Shown here piece by piece: positions 37,549 through 48,955 of a DNA stretch of 64,000 nucleotides. Position 1 is the stretch's first letter, and each line of letters starts with the position of its first letter. A model generated the notes under the pieces. It did no database searches. It worked only from the letters and a program-made list of their open reading frames with translations, and was not told the DNA's origin. The stretch is from Scleromitrula shiraiana (lineage: Eukaryota; Ascomycota; Leotiomycetes; Helotiales; Sclerotiniaceae): the NCBI GenBank assembly GCA_028455995.1, contig JABELC010000006.1:186001-250000 (forward strand), given 5' to 3'. The translations under genes were made by a program, and so were the position numbers.

Positions 37549-39393
37549 ATGTCATCTTTCGATATGTTGCGCCGGGCCGAGGCCCATAGCGCAACTTCTA
37601 CGATTTCAGGAGCGGCAACAGGAACAGAAGCAGCGGCTACACCTATCAACACTATAGGAATGTACGCTACTGCTTTGAATGGAGTAAATCAAACGGTCAA
37701 CAATTACCTTAGAAATGCGTTATGGTTGGCAGTAGGATTAATGGGAGTGATTATTCTAGCATTTCGGTTGATGCACAGATTTAAGAGTCACATGCGACAT
37801 ATGACGGGGATGAACGCGGGTGCAAACCAACAGAGATACTTTCAGGAGAATCGATCAAGTTGGTGGAAACTCAAGAAACATTTATTCTATGCGCCGCTAT
37901 GGAATAAGCGCCACAACAGAGAATTCAAACTCTCCTCCGCTGTTAACATGGGTACTCTTCCTTCGAGGTGGCACGCTTTATTGTTGATCCTCTATTTGTC
38001 AATGAACATTGCATATACCTTGGTTCTCGATTATGACCGGATCAACAAATACGCCGTTGCAGCCGAGTTGAGAGGACGATCTGGGGTCCTTGCTGTTTGT
38101 AATATGATTGCACTAATTATCTTGGCTGGTCGTAACAACCCTTTAATTGGTTGGTTACAGATTAGTTTTGATACTTACAATTTATTGCATCGATGGATGG
38201 GACGCATTGTCGTCTTGGAAACTCTTATACACACCTCCGCATGGGCATACGTTCAACATGCTGATACAGGATTCTCCGGAATCTGGTACAGGCTTGGAAA
38301 TGACCCTTTCTGTGGCTACGGAATGGCTGGTACCGTTTGTATGGTGCTCATCCTTCTCACATCCCCATCACCAATTCGTCACGCTTTCTACGAAACCTTC
38401 CTCAATCTTCACATCATTTTCGCCGCAATAGCCATCGCCAGTGTCTGGGTTCATTGCGACATTCCCAAACTTCCGCAAGTCCCCTATATCCGTACCGTCG
38501 CCGCTCTCTGGATCGTGGATCGCGGTCTCAGACTGGTGAGACTCATCTACTGCAACTACTCGAGTAATGGATGGACCACCGCTAGCATCGAAGCTATGCC
38601 CGGAGACGCTTGTCGCGTGACCATGCATCTTCCCAAACGACTCACCGTCAAACCAGGAAGTCACGCATACCTTCGTTTCGCCAACCTCAACTTCTGGGAA
38701 TCTCACCCCTTCTCCATAGCCTGGGTAGCTGACCGTCCGGTTTTCGCCCCGGACCTACCCCTCACCGATAAGAAAATCGTAATGGAAGGTCAAACCAGCG
38801 ACATATCCTTCGTCATCCACGCCCAAACCGGTCTTACACGTCGTCTCTTCAACGCAGCCAAAGCCACCCACCCCCGAACCCTCCGTATAAAAGCCGCATT
38901 CGAAGGACCCTACGCCGGACACCACTCCCTCGATTCCTACGGCCACACCGTGCTCTTCGCCGGCTCCTCAGGAATCACCCATCAAATCCCCTACGTGCAA
39001 CACCTCATCCGCGGGTACCACGAAGGCACCATCGCGACGAAAAAAATCCTCCTCGTCTGGATCATCCGCGACATCGAACACCTCGAGTGGGTGCGTCCGT
39101 GGATGGACGAGATCCTCCGCATGCCGGGACGCCGAGATATCCTTACCATTAAACTGTTTGTTACGAAGCCGAAAAATCCACGCGAGATTAATAGTCCCAG
39201 TGCGACGGTGCAGATGTTACCTGGTAGACCCAATATCACGCAGGTGCTTAAGCAGGAGTGTAAGGAGCAGGTGGGAGCGATGTGCGTGACGGTTTGCGGA
39301 CCGGGCGCGTTGCAGGATAGTATTCGGGAGGCGGTTAGGGAGGTGCAGGAGGGTGGGGTGGTGGATTTCATTGAGGAGAGTTTTACTTGGTGA
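37549..39393 (+). CDS. Ferric/cupric reductase-type transmembrane flavocytochrome (FRE family)
   Basis: Plasma- or internal-membrane metalloreductase that would move electrons from NADPH through FAD and two haems to Fe(III) or Cu(II). A single 614-residue exon. The N-terminus has one membrane segment (NALWLAVGLMGVIILAF, about residue 56). The ferric-reductase domain follows: LPSRWHALLLILYLSM, GVLAVCNMIALIILAG, then LLHRWMGRIVVLETLIHTSA near 212-230 with the first haem histidines, and RHAFYETFLNLHIIFA plus VWVHC with the second pair. The FAD-binding motif is HPFSIAW at about 386. The NADPH-binding signatures are FAGSSGITHQIPY near 470 and VCGPGALQDSIREAV near 582. The N-terminal extension lacks a clear signal peptide. 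The first ATG was chosen. Reductase type is firm; whether iron, copper or superoxide-forming is not decided. Confidence 0.9.
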   Translation: MSSFDMLRRAEAHSATSTISGAATGTEAAATPINTIGMYATALNGVNQTVNNYLRNALWLAVGLMGVIILAFRLMHRFKSHMRHMTGMNAGANQQRYFQENRSSWWKLKKHLFYAPLWNKRHNREFKLSSAVNMGTLPSRWHALLLILYLSMNIAYTLVLDYDRINKYAVAAELRGRSGVLAVCNMIALIILAGRNNPLIGWLQISFDTYNLLHRWMGRIVVLETLIHTSAWAYVQHADTGFSGIWYRLGNDPFCGYGMAGTVCMVLILLTSPSPIRHAFYETFLNLHIIFAAIAIASVWVHCDIPKLPQVPYIRTVAALWIVDRGLRLVRLIYCNYSSNGWTTASIEAMPGDACRVTMHLPKRLTVKPGSHAYLRFANLNFWESHPFSIAWVADRPVFAPDLPLTDKKIVMEGQTSDISFVIHAQTGLTRRLFNAAKATHPRTLRIKAAFEGPYAGHHSLDSYGHTVLFAGSSGITHQIPYVQHLIRGYHEGTIATKKILLVWIIRDIEHLEWVRPWMDEILRMPGRRDILTIKLFVTKPKNPREINSPSATVQMLPGRPNITQVLKQECKEQVGAMCVTVCGPGALQDSIREAVREVQEGGVVDFIEESFTW

Positions 39394-39765
39394 GGTGAGG
39401 TGATTGTTTTACACATTACGTTACCTGGTTGAATTTTATTTTATTTTATTTTATCTTATATTTATATTTATATTTATCTTTTCTGGTGGGATCGACGCAG
39501 TGGACTGCGGATTTGGATTTGGATTCGGGTGCCCATCTGTTATCATATATATCACGAGATTTATCACTGATTTATCACTGATACGATAGACTTGGTGGGC
39601 TATATATATTCTCTCTTACTATCGATTCTTTAGCGAGCATGAGTATCTTAATAAGCGTTAGCGTTAGCGTAAGTAAGCATAAGTAGAAGAAGCATAAGTA
39701 GAAGCATAAGTAGAAGGAAGCATAAGTGTATATAGATGGATTAATACGACCGACTCATTGCTTAA

Positions 39766-39828
39766 GAGGCGAGGAGAGGCGAGGCGAGGAGAGGCGAGGA
39801 GAGGAGAGGAGAGGAGAGGAGAGGAGAA
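39766..39828. repeat. GAGGCGAGGA purine-rich tandem repeat
   Basis: Irregular tandem array of AGGCG and GAGGA units, purely purine plus C on this strand, in the 3' flank of the reductase gene. Confidence 0.85.
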
Positions 39829-40199
39829 GAATGGGAATAGGAAGTGTTTTATATACTGTATTATTGGATTTATCATAGCTCCATGGTTTAATTTTTTGAA
39901 TGTTTTTATGTTTTTTTTGTTTGTTTGGGTGGGTGGGTTTGTGATTGTGTTTGTTTGTGTGAGTGAGTGAGTGAGTGAGTGTTTGTGGAAATGGTGTTGA
40001 TATTGATGATGATGATGATATCACGATTAATTGTATGATTGTATCATTACTTATAATAATAACGGTAAAGAAAAGAATAATTATCTAATGATTTATCGTT
40101 TGTTGTTTATCGTTTGTTATTTATTTATTCATTTACTCATCTACTCATCTACTCATCCACTAATCCCAAGATCTACATAGATTAGACACGAAGAGAATT

Positions 40200-40980
40200 C
40201 ATATTCATCGCTGTATCTATATCTCGTAAAATGTTGTATAAATTTAAAATATATAAGAATCATTAATTATTTATAATATTAATAATCATGTTAGTATAAA
40301 AATTATATAACTTGAAAGTAATAAAAAATTATATAGAATAATTTAATTATATAATTTCTTTTGAAAAAAATTATTTATCAATAGAATTATTCGATTTAGT
40401 TAAAGTTTATATATATATATATATTGATAATACATTGATAGATAATGAAGTATTAAGAATATTAATAATATTAAGAATATTGATAATATTAATAAAATTA
40501 ATGATTATTATTATATACTAGTAGTATTATATAGTGTAAGAGTAAATTTTTAAATTAATTATAACTTGAAGATTTACTAGTATCTATTACTATTAGTAGT
40601 AGTATAAAAAAACTTCAATATATATTGCTAGAGATCATCTCAAGTTATTTTTTTATAAATTATTGATTGATAAAGATTATTTTTATTTATCAAAAGCATA
40701 AAAGTTTTTTTGTTGATACAACTTGAACTTGAATTCGATCTATATATAAATTGAATCGATTTCAAGTTTTTTTGAATAATCAAGAATTATTTTTTGTTAA
40801 TTGAATAATTTATTATATTTTCAAGTTATTAATAAATAATATTCTAAAAAATTATTTATATATAAATTCAAATAAAAAATTATTTCATTAATAAATTTTT
40901 CAATGTTTTAATATTAATTTATATAAAATAAATTTTTGTAAGAATATTAAAAATGCATCAAAATCATTATCAAAATCGCT
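40200..40980. other. A/T-rich island with repeated AACTTGA/TCAAGTT motifs
   Basis: About 780 bp that is overwhelmingly A and T, with sharp edges against normal sequence. The motif AACTTGAA or its complement TTCAAGTT recurs in both orientations (near 40,310, 40,563, 40,640, 40,720-40,730, 40,763 and 40,820). No ORF. Could be a repeat eroded by C-to-T mutation or a scaffold-attachment-like region. I cannot decide between these. Confidence 0.5.
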
Positions 40981-41239
40981 TATTTTAATATTTTTGCTCG
41001 GCCCTCACATTTTTCCCGATTGAGTAAGGTGTAACTTTCTTCCAATACCGATCTTACGAATCTAAATGGGGTAAACATCGGAATGTTTATAATTGGTTAT
41101 TTCGGTCTGGCCAATCCCAGTTAATCTTGCCCGAGTTCGGCTCATTCGCAATAACTCCCCTCCCCGCAAAATTTTGTATCTCTCAAGTTGCATCAGAGGC
41201 ATCACCACTCCATTAGAAAATTGAATCAAATTTATTCTG

Positions 41240-41290
41240 TGACTCAGAAAATCTCAAGATTTTTTATTCACATCCTCTTTTGTATAAATA
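41240..41290 (+). promoter_or_regulatory. LEU4 promoter: Gcn4/CPC1-type site and TATA box
   Basis: A perfect TGACTCA at 41,240-41,246 matches the binding site of Gcn4/CPC1/CpcA, the activator of amino-acid biosynthesis under starvation. It is followed 36 bp later by TATAAATA at 41,283-41,290. The start codon of the leucine-biosynthetic gene is at 41,451, so spacing fits a core promoter. Function is inferred from consensus and position. Confidence 0.65.
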
Positions 41291-41450
41291 CCTTACTCAC
41301 AATTGATCTTTTCTTTATCAATTGATTCTTCTTTACATTAAAAATTCTTTGAATTTTTATTTCTTCAAAGGCAAAATACTTGTACGAACATCAAATTATT
41401 CATCTGAAAACTAAAAGTTTTAAAAAAATACCCCGCCATCAATCATCATC

Positions 41451-43641
41451 ATGCCGATGTAAGTTATTTTTCTACCCCAGATTTTACTTTGAAAAGATGA
41501 GATTTGAATGAAAATACTAATGCGAATTCCTCTAAAGGCTTGCGGATCCTTCACAGAAATATAAGAGATTCCCTCCTCTTCAATTAAATGATCGACAATG
41601 GCCATCCAAGACAATCGACAAACCACCTCGATGGCTCAGTACCGATCTCAGAGATGGCAACCAAAGTTTAGTAGATCCCATGGATGGAGAACAAAAATGG
41701 AAATACTTTAAGATGTTAGTCGAACTCGGATATAAAGAAATCGAAGTCTCCTTCCCCTCAGCCTCGCAAACCGATTTCGATTTTACTCGTCGTCTTGTTG
41801 AAACTCCCGGTGCAACTCCAGATGATGTTTGGCTTCAGGTTCTTTCACCTTGTAGAGAGGAACTTATTAAACGAACGGTTGATTCTCTCAAGGGTGCTAA
41901 GAAGGCTCTTCTTCATATTTATCTTGCTACCAGCGAGTGTTTCCAACGCATCGTCTTTGGTATGAGTGAAGATGAGGGATTAGCTTTGGCAGTTAGATGT
42001 GCAAAGTATGCTCGCTCGATTACAAAGGATGATCCTAATAACGCGGGTACGGAGTGGGGATTTGAATTCAGTCCGGAGACTTTCTCGGATAGTAGACCCG
42101 AATATGTTATTAAGGTCTGTAATGCGGTAAAGGAGGCTTGGGGTCCTACGGAGGAGAATCCTATTATCTTTAATTTGCCCGCTACCGTTGAGATGTCGAC
42201 TCCTAATGTTTATGCCGATCAAATCGAATACTTTTGCCGAAATATTAGTGAGAGAGAGAAGGTTTGCGTTAGTTTACATCCACATAATGATCGGGGTTGT
42301 GCTGTTGCTGCTGCGGAGTTGGCACAGATGGCTGGTGCAGATAGAGTTGAGGGGTGTTTATTCGGAAATGGAGAGAGAACCGGAAATGTCGATTTGGTTA
42401 CTTTGGCTCTGAATTTATACACCCAAGGTATCCACCCTAAGATCGACTTTTCAGACCTCAAGCGTGTCATCGATGTTGTGGAGGTTAGCAATAAGATTCC
42501 CGTTCATCCAAGAGCACCGTATGGAGGTTCTTTGGTTGTTTGCGCTTTCAGTGGTTCCCATCAAGATGCCATTAAGAAGGGATTCCAAACCCGCAAGAAG
42601 GATGGAGCTACGGATGTCGATCGTTGGGAAGTTCCTTACCTTCCTCTCGATCCTCAAGATATCGGTCGTACCTACGAAGCCATCATTCGGGTTAATTCTC
42701 AAAGTGGTAAAGGAGGAGCTGCATGGATTATTCTCCGCAATCTCGAACTTGATCTTCCTCGTGGTTTACAAGTTGCTTTTAGCAAAGTGGTTCAGAAACG
42801 TGCGGATGAACTCTCGAGAGAACTCTTGTCGATTGAGATTCAGGATCTTTTCGAACAAACTTACTTCTTGAAGCAAAATCCTCGCTTCAATTTGGTGGAT
42901 TATACGATCAGTACCGATAGGAGTGCTTCGCCTGCACCTCCTGCACCGGGTAAGACTCAAGATACTAAGAATTTGAAGAGACGCTTCGAAGGTGTTATAT
43001 CGATTGATGGACACGAACATAAATTGAACGGATTGGGTAACGGACCTATTTCTAGTTTGGCTAATGCCCTCACTTCTTTGGGTATTGATCTTGAGGTCGC
43101 GGATTATAAGGAACATGCTATTGGGGGTGGTAAGGATGTTAAGGCAGCGAGTTATATTGAGTGTACGGCTGCTGGGTCCAGACAAAAGGTTTGGGGTGTG
43201 GGGGTTCATGAGGATGTGGTGCAGAGTTCTTTGATTGCTCTTTTGAGTGCGGCTAGTAATGTGAGTTTTTATTTCCCTTTCCCCACCCCTTTCTCCTTCT
43301 TTAGTCTTCCCCCCTTCCCCTTTTCCCTTTTTCCTTCCCCCTCTTTTTCTCTCCCCTCTTTTCGCAACAATAACTAACACAACCACCTCCCCTCCCCATA
43401 GTTCATGGCAAGCAGACCGACCACACCCCTCCTCCTCAAGAACAAACACGGCGCATCCCTAAGTCGAGACCTCGATCTTAACGGTGGAGCTTCTACGCCT
43501 ACATCTCCTACAAACGGTAGTGCGAATCAGGAAAATGAGAAAATCAATGGGGGCTTGAATGTACCTAAACCTACTACGCCGGCGCAGGGGGCGAGGGATG
43601 TGGTGGGCGCTTTGGAGGCGAAGGTTAATGGGGAGTCGTGA
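41451..43641 (+). CDS. LEU4: 2-isopropylmalate synthase (LEU4 type)
   Basis: First committed step of leucine synthesis: condenses acetyl-CoA with 2-oxoisovalerate. The first coding exon is only 8 nt (41451-41458). A 79-bp intron follows, then exon 2 (41538-43260), intron 43261-43401 and exon 3 (43402-43641), giving 656 residues. The start reads MPM-LADPSQKYKRFPPLQL. The HMGL-like catalytic domain shows STDLRDGNQSLVD (residues 37-49) and the metal-binding SLHPHNDRGCAV (H250/H252). The C-terminal LeuA allosteric domain includes GVISIDGHEHKLNGLGNGPI and SYIECTAAGSRQKVWGVGVH. A poorly conserved Ser/Thr-rich tail after exon 3 makes it slightly longer than the yeast enzyme. No obvious mitochondrial presequence. 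Probably under general amino-acid control through the upstream TGACTCA. Leucine feedback is known for the family. Confidence 0.95.
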
Positions 43642-45909
43642 GGTTGATGAGTGGATGGTATTAGTTTGGGGTTAAGCTTGGTGGGAAGGGGATGGTGGGA
43701 TGGTGAGAATAAGATTTGTTTTATAGGTGATGGATGAATTGGGGAGCTTGGGATGGGTTCGGATGGGATTTGGGATGAGGAGAAATTGAATCTGAAGATG
43801 AAAATGAAAATGAGAATTATTGGGATTGGTTGGGAGGGGAAAGAAAAAAAAGGAAAGGTTTGTTAAATATATGAATAGGCATTTGCGTGGTACCTAGGTA
43901 GAGGGGGCATTCGGTTGAAGTTGCACTTGAAATTTGATATTATCTGCCTATGCACGTAGATACATAGTAGGTAAATAGTTACACAGTGGGTAGATATAGG
44001 AGGGTTGGGATGGGCATTAAATCAAAAGTCTACATACTATATACTAGTATATGCTTAACACACAAACACATATCGACCACGAACCATCTCTCACCAAATA
44101 AAATTTCATTTCATTTCATTTCATTTCATTTCATTACCAACCCATCCATCCATTCATTCATTCATTCATCCATCCATCTATTCATTCAAACTCGTCCATC
44201 ACATTTCTTCGCTCATTTCTTCTCCTCCCTTCGATCCCATCACATCCGAAGATTCATGTCCCAAGTAACCGCATCCTAAATTCCATAATCCGCATTCCCT
44301 CCTCCTTCTTCTTCTTCTTCTAGTATGGCTTTTTTCTTCATCGCATACAAATACCATGTAATATCCGGTATCCAGTATGTATCGCAACATGCCATCCTCA
44401 TTCGCTTTCCCTTTCTTTCTTTTTTTTTCTATTCTTTTTCTATTCTTGTTGTTTGTTTGTTGTTTGTTTACTTTACCTTCAAGTTGCGTATTCTATGTAA
44501 TAAAAATAATTAGGAAATTATATGTATATATATATTGATATTTAAATATAAATGTATATATATATATATTACTTTATTTGAAATATTCATATGGAAAAAT
44601 ATAATGGATTTTTAACTAATTAATTATTTGAATGATTGGATTTAGATTTTATTTGTATTTAAATCAAATACAAAATGATAATAATAATAATATCTCATTA
44701 CATGTACCTAAAGAGCTACTTGGTACCTATAGTATCTAAAGGCCTCCCTCTTTTGGTGACTGGCTTTGAGTGGAATTCAACTTGGCATTTGTGATGTGAT
44801 GATCTGCTTGCTTTTCCTGGTAATATGAAGGACATTTTTGTACTGAATTATATGTTTGTGTGTTATCGGGAGGACATAGGAGTCATGATTGAATATGATT
44901 GTGGTTTCTTGAGTAAAATAAATAGAATTATGATATGATACCTTGCTTCTTGTTTGTATTAAATATACAGTTTTGTCATTGTGATGTGACTATGATTCCT
45001 CTTCCCTTCCCTTCATAATAATGCAATTGCTGTTCCTACCGAGTTTACTTGGTGTGTGTTGAGTCCGTCCACATTTCAAATGGGAGGCGGCGGCGCGGGC
45101 GGGAATTCCCTTGCCAAGCTCTACTCTTAGCACAGGGCAAGCAGAGAGGGCCAGGGCTGACAAGTTGACAAGTTGACAACCAATCCAATTCAAAATAAAG
45201 CATATGTAATTGATAGTAATCACGTGCGCTATAATTATCTAATCATTAACCGAACCAATTATAACAATAATAGCGGGGTTACTGCTCCATTTTATGGATT
45301 TCTTATGAGAGGGAGGAAATTTAATTACCTTTTAAGGGCTATTTTTACTTTGAACTTCAATAATTTATTATTATTTCTCTCCCTCTACTAAACAAAAAAT
45401 ATTAACTGGAAGGTTACGAAGAAAAATTCTTTTATTCTTTTTTCTATTGAATTTACTTGAAGAAGTTGATTCTTTTACATTCATTTATATCGACGACCAT
45501 AAGTTCCTCAATATTCGAAAAAATAAATAAATCAAAATAAATAAATAAGGAGTTTTTCTTCTATAGAAAAGGACTATATCAATTTTCTAAAGATACCTAC
45601 CTTAGCTAAGAAATTTGGTAGAGAAAGGTCACAATAGGTTATTATTATTTTTTTGTCAATACAAACCCCCCCGAAAGTCAACATCGGTTTCTTCTCTACA
45701 ACAACCGCAAAATCTACCCTCGCGATTTCAAACAAACAACCGCAAAATCTAACCCCTTCTTCAACAAACAACCCCACGTTTTATCTATCAACAACCTCTT
45801 TACTAGAACATAATTTACTTTATTTGAAAAGAGATAGATATCAAGCCTCTTTTTACTACATTATAAATTCAATAAAGACGTTTAAGAAAATTTGGGATAC
45901 ATTGTGACG
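43642..45909. other. Intergenic region between LEU4 and KAP95
   Basis: No gene supported. An ATTTC microsatellite lies at 44,102-44,135, an A/T-rich block at 44,510-44,700, and a short unusually GC-rich patch at about 45,080-45,170 that includes GGCGGCGGCGCGGGCGGG and two copies of TTGACAAG. The KAP95 leader follows. Confidence 0.55.
44102..44135. repeat. (ATTTC)n microsatellite
   Basis: About six and a half copies of TTTCA/ATTTC between LEU4 and KAP95. Confidence 0.9.
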
Positions 45910-48900
45910 ATGGACGTCGGTTCCGTCTTGGTCAATTCCTTGTCGGCAGGTCAGTACTCTTCCCCCCCCCCCCTCCATCTGAACCCTCAATATTGTCTCA
46001 AAAGATTAAAGAGATCTTAAGACATGCAAATGCTAACATCTTTCTAGACAATGCTACTCGTATTGCTGCTGAACAACAACTCACACAAGCAGCTGAATCC
46101 AACTTTGTATGTTTTCTTCCCCACGTAGCCTTGACCGCAAATGATCCGTGGCATTCCATAATGTTCTTTTACTGATATTTTTTTGACCTCAATCTTAGTC
46201 CGGATATTTAGTTACTCTTGTACAAGAGTTGGCAAATGAAGAAGCACAAGGTCCTATTCGAGCAGCTGCCGGTATCGCCCTCAAGAACGCATTCACAGCT
46301 CGCGAATATGCTCGCCTGCGCGAATTACAAGAAAAGTGGCTACAACAAGATCCGGATACTAGGAAGCAAGTGAAGGATTCCACTCTTCAAACTTTGGCTT
46401 CCAACAATACACAGGCTGGTCAAACGGCAGCACAGGTCGTTTCTTCGATAGCTACAATTGAATTGCCTCGGGAACAATGGCCAGAATTGATGCCTACGTT
46501 GGTACGGAATGTGGGTGAAGGTGGTGACCATCTCAAACAGGCTTCATTAACCACCCTTGGCTTTATCTGCGAAACTCAAGATACCGAATTAAGACAAAGT
46601 CTTGTGCAACATTCAAATGCCATCCTCACGGCAGTTGTACAGGGAGCCCGAAAGGAAGAACCAAACCTCGAAGTTCGATTAGCAGCCATCTATGCTCTTG
46701 GAGATTCATTGGAGTTTGTGGATAGCAACTTCAAGAATGAGGGCGAGAGAAATTATATTATGCAGGTTATCTGCGAGGCTACACAGGCTGAAGATTCCCG
46801 GATACAACAGGGTGCTTTCGGTTGTTTGAACAGAATCATGTCCTTGTATTATGATTTGATGCGCTTCTATATGGAGAAGGCACTTTTCGGTCTTACAATT
46901 ATGGGCATGAAGAGTGATGAGGAAGATGTTGCTAAGCTCGCTGTTGAATTCTGGAGCACTGTCTGTGAAGAGGAAATTGCTATCGAGGATGATAATGCTC
47001 AGGTAAGATTCAAACTACTCAATATACAGAGAATTTTACTAATACATTTACAACAGGTTGAGCAGGTTACCCACATGCGACCATTTTATAACTTCTCCAA
47101 GGTGGCAACTAGTGAGGTTGTTCCAGTACTTCTGATGCTTCTCACAAAACAAGACGAGGATGCAGCTGATGATGAATATAACATCTCTCGTGCCGCATAC
47201 CAATGTCTACAACTTTACTCCCAAGCAGTTGGTGGTTTAATTATTCAACCAGTTTTGACTTTCGTCGAGGCAAACCTTCGAGGAGAGAATTGGCACAATC
47301 GGGATGCAGCAGTTTCGGCATTTGGTGCTATTATGGAAGGTCCAGATGAGAAGACTCTTGAGCCAATCGTTAAGCAAGCTTTACCTGTGCTCATCGGTAT
47401 GATGGAGGACAGTGTCATCCATGTCAAGGATTCCACCGCATATGCTCTTGGTCGTATCACAGAAGCTTGCTCCGAAGCTATTGACCCCACAACTCATCTA
47501 CCAAAATTGATCCAATCCCTATTTGAAGGTCTTAACAGCAGTCCTAAGATGGCAGGTTCTTGCTGTTGGGCATTGATGAACCTTGCTGAACGCTTCTCTG
47601 GGGACATTGGTTGCCAGGAGAACCCCATCTCTCCCCACTTCAATGAGAGTATCTCACGCCTTCTACAAGTTACTGAAAGACCTGATGCCGATAATTCTCT
47701 GAGGACTGCTGCCTACGAGGTTCTTAACACCTTTGTACAGAATGCTGCAAATGACAGTCTTCAATCTGTCGCTTCCCTATCTGATGTTATCCTTAAGAGA
47801 TTGGAAGGTACTATTCCTCTTCAATCACAAGTCGTCAGTGTTGAGGATAAGATCACTCTCGAGGAGATTCAAACTAGTTTGTGCTCTGTTCTCTTGGCAA
47901 TCATCCAACGTCTTGAGAAGGAAGTTGCACCACAATCAGATCGTATCATGACTGTCTTACTTCAAATCCTTACTGCCTGTGGTCCTAAGTCAAGTGTTCC
48001 AGATGCAGTCTTTGCCACTGTTAGCAGTTTGGCCAATGCTCTTGAGGAGGGTTTCGCCAACTACATGGAAGCCTTTGCTCCATTCCTCTACAATGCTCTT
48101 GGTAACCAAGAAGAACCAAGTTTGTGCTCAATGGCCATTGGTCTCGTGAGTGATATTACTCGCTCAATGGGTCCACCGTGCCAACCATTTTGTGATACAT
48201 TTATGAACTATTTATTGAACAATTTGAGGGTACGTTTTTCGGGGGAACATAATCACTCAATCTATTTTGTTTCTATATTTGTTCTGTTCGGGTTTGGGCT
48301 AACATCTTCACAGAGTACGGCTCTTGCCAATCAATTTAAACCCGCTATCCTTCAATGTTTTGGTGACATCGCAGGTGCTATCGGTGGTCACTTTGAGACT
48401 TATCTTTCGGTTGTTGCTCAAGTTCTTCAACAAGCTGCTGGTGTTCAAGCTAGCCCTGAGGGATCTTATGAGATGTTTGATTATGTCATTTCATTAAGAG
48501 AAGGCATTATGGATGCTTGGGGTGGTATCATTGGAGCTATGAAGATTGATAACAAGAGTATGTTTCCTTCTCTCAATGTACTGGATTGCTCTTACTAACA
48601 CGATATAGCTGATTTATTACGACAATATGTTGATTCGATTTTCAGCCTTTTGAATACCATTTGGTTAGATCAGAATAGAAGTGATGCTCTTATGAGATCA
48701 TCAATGGGTGTTATTGGGTAAGTTTTGGAAACCAATCACTTTCTCAAACCTCTACTAACAATATATAGTGATCTTGCTGATGCTTTCCCTAATGGTGAAT
48801 TTGCCGCATATTACCGTGCTGAATGGCTTATGGCAATGATTAAGGATACGAAATCAAGCAGAGAATGGCAATCTAGAACAATCGATACAGCACGCTGGGC

Positions 48901-48955
48901 TCGTGAACAAGTTAAACGACAAATCGGTGGAACTCAAGGTGTTCAACAAACTTGA
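45910..48955 (+). CDS. KAP95: Importin subunit beta-1 (karyopherin Kap95)
   Basis: HEAT-repeat nuclear import receptor that carries importin-alpha/cargo through the nuclear pore and is released by Ran-GTP. Seven exons: 45910-45949, 46048-46106, 46199-47002, 47057-48229, 48314-48557, 48609-48717 and 48769-48955, giving 871 residues (yeast Kap95 is about 861). The start joins MDVGSVLVNSLSA to DNATRIAAEQQLTQAAESNF, the importin-beta N-terminal domain. Other landmarks are DDEYNISRAAYQCLQLYSQA, WHNRDAAVSAFGAIMEGP, and a C-terminus ARWAREQVKRQIGGTQG. The introns at 47003-47056 and 48230-48313 are multiples of three with no stop and could be mistaken for coding; their GT...AG borders and the family alignment show they are introns. 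Intron 1 contains a poly-C run, a GTCAGT donor and a textbook GCTAACAT branch site. Intact. Confidence 0.95.

Larger units (their letters stand above)
39394..41239. other. Intergenic, includes a very A/T-rich island
   Basis: No gene supported. A purine-rich GGCGAGGA repeat lies at about 39,766-39,828, GTGA repeats near 39,958-39,980, and an exceptionally A/T-rich block at about 40,200-40,980 (described separately). The remainder is the LEU4 promoter. Confidence 0.6.

Noticed and set aside
37549..39393. NADPH oxidase (NOX) identity for the reductase
   Set aside because: The N-terminal membrane segment, spacing of the haem histidines and the HPFSIAW/NADPH motifs fit FRE metalloreductases better than the NOX family.
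42766..43449. 227-codon minus-strand ORF across the LEU4 3' end
   Set aside because: Antisense shadow of LEU4, running through its pyrimidine-rich intron; no family features.
47003..47056. KAP95 segment read as coding because it is in frame and stop-free
   Set aside because: It has GTAAGA...ACAG borders, is 54 nt long and interrupts a conserved importin-beta region, so it is an intron; the same holds for 48,230-48,313.
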